Shown piece after piece: positions 6,211 to 9,346 of a stretch of 9,346 nucleotides of DNA. Source of the DNA: Clostridiales bacterium. Lineage in GTDB: Bacteria > Bacillota > Clostridia > Oscillospirales > Oscillospiraceae. The stretch lies in contig JAJBTD010000236.1 of the NCBI GenBank assembly GCA_020861055.1, positions 1-9,346 on the forward strand. The letters run 5' to 3'. The translations under genes and the position numbers were made by a program. How positions within the stretch are numbered: position 1 is the stretch's first letter; each line of letters begins with the position of its first letter. The notes beneath the pieces are model-generated. The model had not been told where the DNA came from and ran no database searches. It saw only the letters and a program-made list of their open reading frames with translations.

Positions 6211-8049
6211 ATGAGCCAATTTGTGGTCAACATCATCCACCGGCCGGAGATGGTGCCGGAATACGCGGAGAAGGTCACCGGCCACGGCAAGGCCGAGGAC
6301 CTGGGCCGGAAGGCGCTGCTGACCGAGAGCCTGGACATCTTCAAGACCCAGCAGCAGCTGGCCCATGAGAACGGGCTGAAAACCACCATTCAGATGACCT
6401 ACGCCAGCCTGTTCAACGACGAGGCGGTGGAGCTCGCCAAAGAGGATCACGCCAAATACGGCGACGAGATCGCACTGAGCCTGCTGGGGCTGCCCTGCAA
6501 GGAGTTCCGGGAGAAGTACCAGACCAAGGACTTCTGCATCTGGATGTTCTCCATGGAGGACAAGAAGGCCATCGTCACTGATGTCTTTGAGAAGTTCCAC
6601 GAGCGCTTTGGCTTCTACCCGGAGTCCACCGGCTCCTACTACATGGACGCCGACCTGATTAACTTCATCAAGGAGAAATACCCCTCTGTCAAGTGCGCCG
6701 TGGCCACCTGCTGGGAGGAGGGCCCCAAGGCCTACCATACCTGCAACAACAGCTGGTACACCTTTATGGACGGCGGCCCCTGGGCGCCCTGGATCCCCTC
6801 CAAGGTCAACACACACGCCCCCGCCGCCAACGAGGAGGAGGATTCCGGCATCGTGGCCATCCCCCACCTGAGCCGGGACCTGATCGCCTGCTACGACGGC
6901 AACGGCTCCAACTTTGGCACTCATCCCCAGAACGTCCTCCGGGGCATGATCTACGACACCGAGACCTGGGAGTACCCCTATCTCTACAACCTCATCGACC
7001 AGTACCGCTATCAGGAGAAGTTCAACAACGGCTACGCCTATAACATGATGTTCGTCGGCCCCGGCTGGATGAACAAGATGGGCCGGTGGGAGTCTCCCTA
7101 CGAGCTGCTGAAAAAGAGCTACTCCGACGGCTGCGCCTATTATGGCAAGCTGAAAAAGGAGGGCAAGCTGCTGGACCTGACCATGAGCGAGTTTGCCGAC
7201 TTCTACCGGGCAAAGAAGCATTACACCGAGCCGGAGTGCGCCCTGTGGCGGGACATCCTCTACGGCAGCGACAAGCAGCTCTTCTGGTACTGCGACCCCA
7301 ATATGCGGGCCTGCGTCAACATGGACCAGGGCGGAGCCATCGTGGACCTGCGGCCCTATGCCGCCAAGCTCTACTGGCCGGTGGGCATCGGCACCCCCCA
7401 CGTCACCGACGCCAGCTATCCCTTCCTCATTCAGGAGAAGTACCGGGCGGGCTACTTCACCCACTACGCCGGTGAGGGCACCATCCGCAGCGCCAAGCTG
7501 TGCCACAACGGGGAGGAGGTCGATCTGGCCCTCTGCCGCACCAAGGCCCACTTCTCCCAGGAGGGGAGCGACCGGGTGCTGACCCTGGACCCGGTGGAGG
7601 TGGTATTCTCCGACCTGACCGTGAAGCTCCAGACCGTCATCACCTTCCGGGAGGGGGACAGTTCCATCCGCATTGACCGCCACATCCTGGAGATGAGCGA
7701 CCCGGAGGCGGAGGTAGACATCAACGAGTACATGGTGGGCTGCTACGGCACCACCGAGTACGCCGAGGACATGACCAGCCTGACCCTCTCCGCCGTGAAG
7801 GGGGAGGGGGCGGTGTCCCTGCCCTACGAGTACAAGTGCCGGGAGGTGTCCATCCCTGGGGCCGACCGGGTGTCCTGCACCCTGCCTCCCATCCAGACGA
7901 AGGTGTCTCTCCTGGGCGAGGGGCCGGAAAAGGCAGGCTACTTCAAGGAGGGCTATGCCTTCAGCCCCATGTTCACCCTGGGCTATACCGGAAAACTCTG
8001 TGAAAAGGAGGTCTTTACCACATGGCTCAAGCTGGAAAGGGCAAACTGA
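6211..8049 (+). CDS. Uncharacterised 612-aa cytoplasmic protein, probable carbohydrate-active enzyme
   Basis: I cannot assign a characterised family. No signal peptide or membrane segment is seen, so it should be cytoplasmic. Residues about 1-345 look like an alpha/beta domain with dense, probably conserved motifs: KTTIQMTYASL (57-67), KYGDEIALSL (82-91), GSYYMDAD (141-148), ATCWEEG (165-171), NNSWY then DGGPWAPWIPSK (179-198), and IPHLSRDL with YDGNGSNFGTHP (217-239). The Asp/Glu/His/Trp-rich loops suggest a sugar-binding active site, broadly recalling GH57, GH38 or NodB-like barrels. Residues about 355-612 are strand-rich, like the C-terminal beta-sandwich of such enzymes. From memory it may belong to a DUF3863/DUF3864-type family; this is unverified. 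The ATG at 6211 is preferred, with GGAAAGGA (6193-6200) 10 nt upstream; the TTG at 6202 is weaker. Its 3' end overlaps the next gene by 28 nt. Cleavage of imported galacto-oligosaccharides is a hypothesis from context. Confidence 0.88.
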   Translation: MSQFVVNIIHRPEMVPEYAEKVTGHGKAEDLGRKALLTESLDIFKTQQQLAHENGLKTTIQMTYASLFNDEAVELAKEDHAKYGDEIALSLLGLPCKEFREKYQTKDFCIWMFSMEDKKAIVTDVFEKFHERFGFYPESTGSYYMDADLINFIKEKYPSVKCAVATCWEEGPKAYHTCNNSWYTFMDGGPWAPWIPSKVNTHAPAANEEEDSGIVAIPHLSRDLIACYDGNGSNFGTHPQNVLRGMIYDTETWEYPYLYNLIDQYRYQEKFNNGYAYNMMFVGPGWMNKMGRWESPYELLKKSYSDGCAYYGKLKKEGKLLDLTMSEFADFYRAKKHYTEPECALWRDILYGSDKQLFWYCDPNMRACVNMDQGGAIVDLRPYAAKLYWPVGIGTPHVTDASYPFLIQEKYRAGYFTHYAGEGTIRSAKLCHNGEEVDLALCRTKAHFSQEGSDRVLTLDPVEVVFSDLTVKLQTVITFREGDSSIRIDRHILEMSDPEAEVDINEYMVGCYGTTEYAEDMTSLTLSAVKGEGAVSLPYEYKCREVSIPGADRVSCTLPPIQTKVSLLGEGPEKAGYFKEGYAFSPMFTLGYTGKLCEKEVFTTWLKLERAN

Positions 8050-8252
8050 ACTACCGCTGCCCCTCCTGCTTTATGCGGGATCTGGACATCGATATGTTCT
8101 ACGACAGCGACAAGGGCGAATACTATTGTATCCGCTGCCAGTACACCGGCACGGAGGAGGACGTCCTGGCGAAGAACCAGCTGGCCCGGTTCCGCTACCG
8201 GGACATGATGAAGCGGTTCTCCATGGAGGACTTCGAGACCTTCGACAAGTGA
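8022..8252 (+). CDS. Small zinc-ribbon protein, 76 aa, function unknown
   Basis: Two CxxC knuckles, CPSC (Cys13, Cys16) and CIRC (Cys36, Cys39), lie 19 residues apart and form a classic treble-clef or zinc-ribbon four-cysteine site. The strongly charged C-terminal half (residues about 46-76, ending MEDFETFDK) is probably helical. A strong ribosome site AAAGGAGGT (8004-8012) sits 9 nt before the ATG, inside the 3' end of the preceding gene, and the reading frames overlap by 28 nt, so co-translation with the unknown enzyme is likely. The gene ends in tandem stops TGATGA. Known zinc ribbons bind nucleic acid, RNA polymerase or partner proteins; nothing here decides between these. The clear Shine-Dalgarno sequence and intact cysteine pattern argue that it is a real gene and not a chance frame. 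Confidence 0.85.
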   Translation: MAQAGKGKLNYRCPSCFMRDLDIDMFYDSDKGEYYCIRCQYTGTEEDVLAKNQLARFRYRDMMKRFSMEDFETFDK

Positions 8253-8256
8253 TGAC

Positions 8257-8294
8257 AAAAAAATCAGGGCCAGCCTCTTGGGAGACTGGCCCTG
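8257..8294 (-). terminator. Terminator-like hairpin with its T-run on the minus strand
   Basis: CAGGGCCAG (8265-8273) and CTGGCCCTG (8286-8294) are perfect 9-bp arms, with an additional CTC/GAG pairing inside. Seven A residues (8257-8263) precede the left arm, and no T-run follows the right arm. Read on the minus strand it is a canonical intrinsic terminator with a T7 tail. On the plus strand it can only act as a stem between the zinc-ribbon gene and the GH53 gene. Confidence 0.65.
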
Positions 8295-8335
8295 CCCATG
8301 CGCCTGTGTGCGCTCATTACGACCAAAAAGGACTG

Positions 8336-9346
8336 ATGAACCACATGACCAACTGGATTTCCGGCGTGGACCTCTCCACCCTGGCCGAGGTGGAACAGTG
8401 CGGCGGCGCCTTCCGGGACCGGGGGCGGGAGGCGGACGCCATGACCCTTCTCCGTGAGCGGGGGGCCAACCTGGTGCGGCTCCGGCTGTGGAACGACCCC
8501 TATTCCCCTCAGGGCGAACCCTACGGGGCGGGGACCTGCGACCTGAACTGCGTCCTCTCCCTGGCCCTCCGGGCGAAGGCACTGGGTATGGACTGGATGC
8601 TGGACCTTCATTACAGCGATTTCTGGGCGGACCCTGGCAAGCAGCGGCTCCCCAAGGCCTGGGTGGGCCTGGACGAAGACGGGCTTGTGGAGGCGGTGTA
8701 TGCCTATACCGCTCAGGTGCTGACTGCCCTCCGGGACCGGGGCGCTACGCCCCAGTATGTGGCGGTGGGCAACGAGCTGACCTGCGGTCTGCTGTGGCCC
8801 CTGGGGCGGACGCCCCGATACAAGACCATCGCCCGGCTCCTCTCCGCCGGTATCCGCGCCGTGCGGGAGCAGGCCCCGGACGCCCTGGTGATGCTCCACC
8901 TAGACAACGGAGGAAATAACGAGCTGTACCGCTCCTGGTTCGACCACTACCGGCAGGAGGGCGGGGCCGACTTCGACCTGATCGGCCTGTCCTACTATCC
9001 CTTCTGGCACGGGACCATGGAGATGCTCCGGGCCAATCTCCACGACCTGGCGGACCGCTTCGGCAAGCCCCTGGTGGTGGCGGAGACCTCCACCGGATTC
9101 ACCCTGGAGGACTACGCCCAATATGAGCGGCTCTCTCCGGAGTGCCGGAAGGGGATGGCGGCCACCCCAAAGCTGGCGGCGCACATCGACTACCCCATGA
9201 CCCCGGAGGGACAGCGGGACTTTCTCCGGGACATCGTGGACACCGTCCGGCAGACGCCCCACGGCCTGGGCCGGGGCTTTATCTACTGGGAGCCCGCCTG
9301 GATCCCCGTCCCCGGCAGCCAGTGGGCCAACGACTGTGCCTTTTCC
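8336..9346 (+). CDS. ganB: GH53 endo-beta-1,4-galactanase (arabinogalactan endogalactanase), 3' end cut off by window
   Basis: This glycoside hydrolase family 53 enzyme cleaves beta-1,4-galactan, the side chains of pectic rhamnogalacturonan I. GH53 hallmarks appear in order: ISGVDLST at the N-terminus, VRLRLWNDP, LDLHYSDFWADPGKQ, VGNELTCGLLWP with the acid/base Glu147, LIGLSYYPFWHG, VVAETSTGF with the nucleophile Glu250, and FIYWEPAWIPVPG near the end. All 337 visible codons are open, so only a short C-terminus is missing. No signal peptide precedes the catalytic domain from the ATG at 8336 or 8345, both downstream of AAAAAGGA (8325-8332). The spacing favours 8345, while 8336 gives the longer protein. 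An in-frame ATG at 8252 overlaps the previous stop (TGATG) but lacks a ribosome site and reads through the hairpin; its 28-residue extension is also not a signal peptide. The enzyme therefore looks cytoplasmic, which is unusual for GH53. Confidence 0.93.
   Translation, partial: MNHMTNWISGVDLSTLAEVEQCGGAFRDRGREADAMTLLRERGANLVRLRLWNDPYSPQGEPYGAGTCDLNCVLSLALRAKALGMDWMLDLHYSDFWADPGKQRLPKAWVGLDEDGLVEAVYAYTAQVLTALRDRGATPQYVAVGNELTCGLLWPLGRTPRYKTIARLLSAGIRAVREQAPDALVMLHLDNGGNNELYRSWFDHYRQEGGADFDLIGLSYYPFWHGTMEMLRANLHDLADRFGKPLVVAETSTGFTLEDYAQYERLSPECRKGMAATPKLAAHIDYPMTPEGQRDFLRDIVDTVRQTPHGLGRGFIYWEPAWIPVPGSQWANDCAFS

Noticed and set aside
5116..7683. 855-codon open frame on the minus strand
   Set aside because: It is antisense to the MalG-type permease and the 612-aa gene. 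It arises because G/C-ending codons in the real frame remove stops from the complementary frame. Its translation is a repetitive G/V/L/H/Q-rich product with no domain.
1..9346. CRISPR arrays, tRNA or rRNA genes, insertion sequences and phage genes
   Set aside because: No regularly spaced repeats, cloverleaf, transposase motifs or terminal repeats were seen on reading both strands.

Overview
The window is GC-rich with strong G/C preference at third codon positions. It has Gram-positive-type signals: AGGAGG ribosome sites, TTGACA/TATGAT promoters, an LAAC lipobox and hairpin plus T-run terminators. I infer a high-GC gut Firmicute of the Oscillospiraceae type (Flavonifractor, Lawsonibacter or Oscillibacter relatives); the genus cannot be fixed from the sequence alone.

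Layout, all genes on the + strand. (1) 1-741: the 3' part of ispG (isoprenoid MEP pathway) and a strong intrinsic terminator that separates it from what follows. (2) 742-1982: an intergenic region with overlapping inverted repeats and a clear promoter, then a LacI-family repressor. (3) 1983-2290: an AT-rich control region with a near-consensus promoter, a cre-like site, a palindromic operator candidate and a structured leader. (4) 2291-6072: a CUT1-type sugar ABC importer, consisting of a lipoprotein binding protein and MalF- and MalG-type permeases. A strong terminator hairpin lies after the binding-protein gene. No ATPase is encoded here. (5) 6073-8252: a leader with two hairpins, a 612-aa uncharacterised cytoplasmic protein that looks like a carbohydrate-active enzyme, and an overlapping 76-aa zinc-ribbon protein. 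(6) 8253-9346: a hairpin with its T-run on the opposite strand, then a nearly complete GH53 endo-beta-1,4-galactanase that runs off the right edge.

The locus reads as a self-regulated galactan or galacto-oligosaccharide utilisation system comparable to the Bacillus ganR-ganSPQ-ganB set. The 8-mer GTTGCGCA occurs just downstream of the predicted repressor transcription start and twice in the leader of the importer operon, so the LacI protein probably controls both itself and the transporter.

Two things depart from the standard arrangement. The GH53 enzyme has no signal peptide, and the usual partner beta-galactosidase is not visible. In its place are a large protein of unknown function and a small zinc-ribbon protein. 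The most original biology in the window is probably in this pair: a possible cytoplasmic route for imported galactan fragments with an unassigned enzyme.
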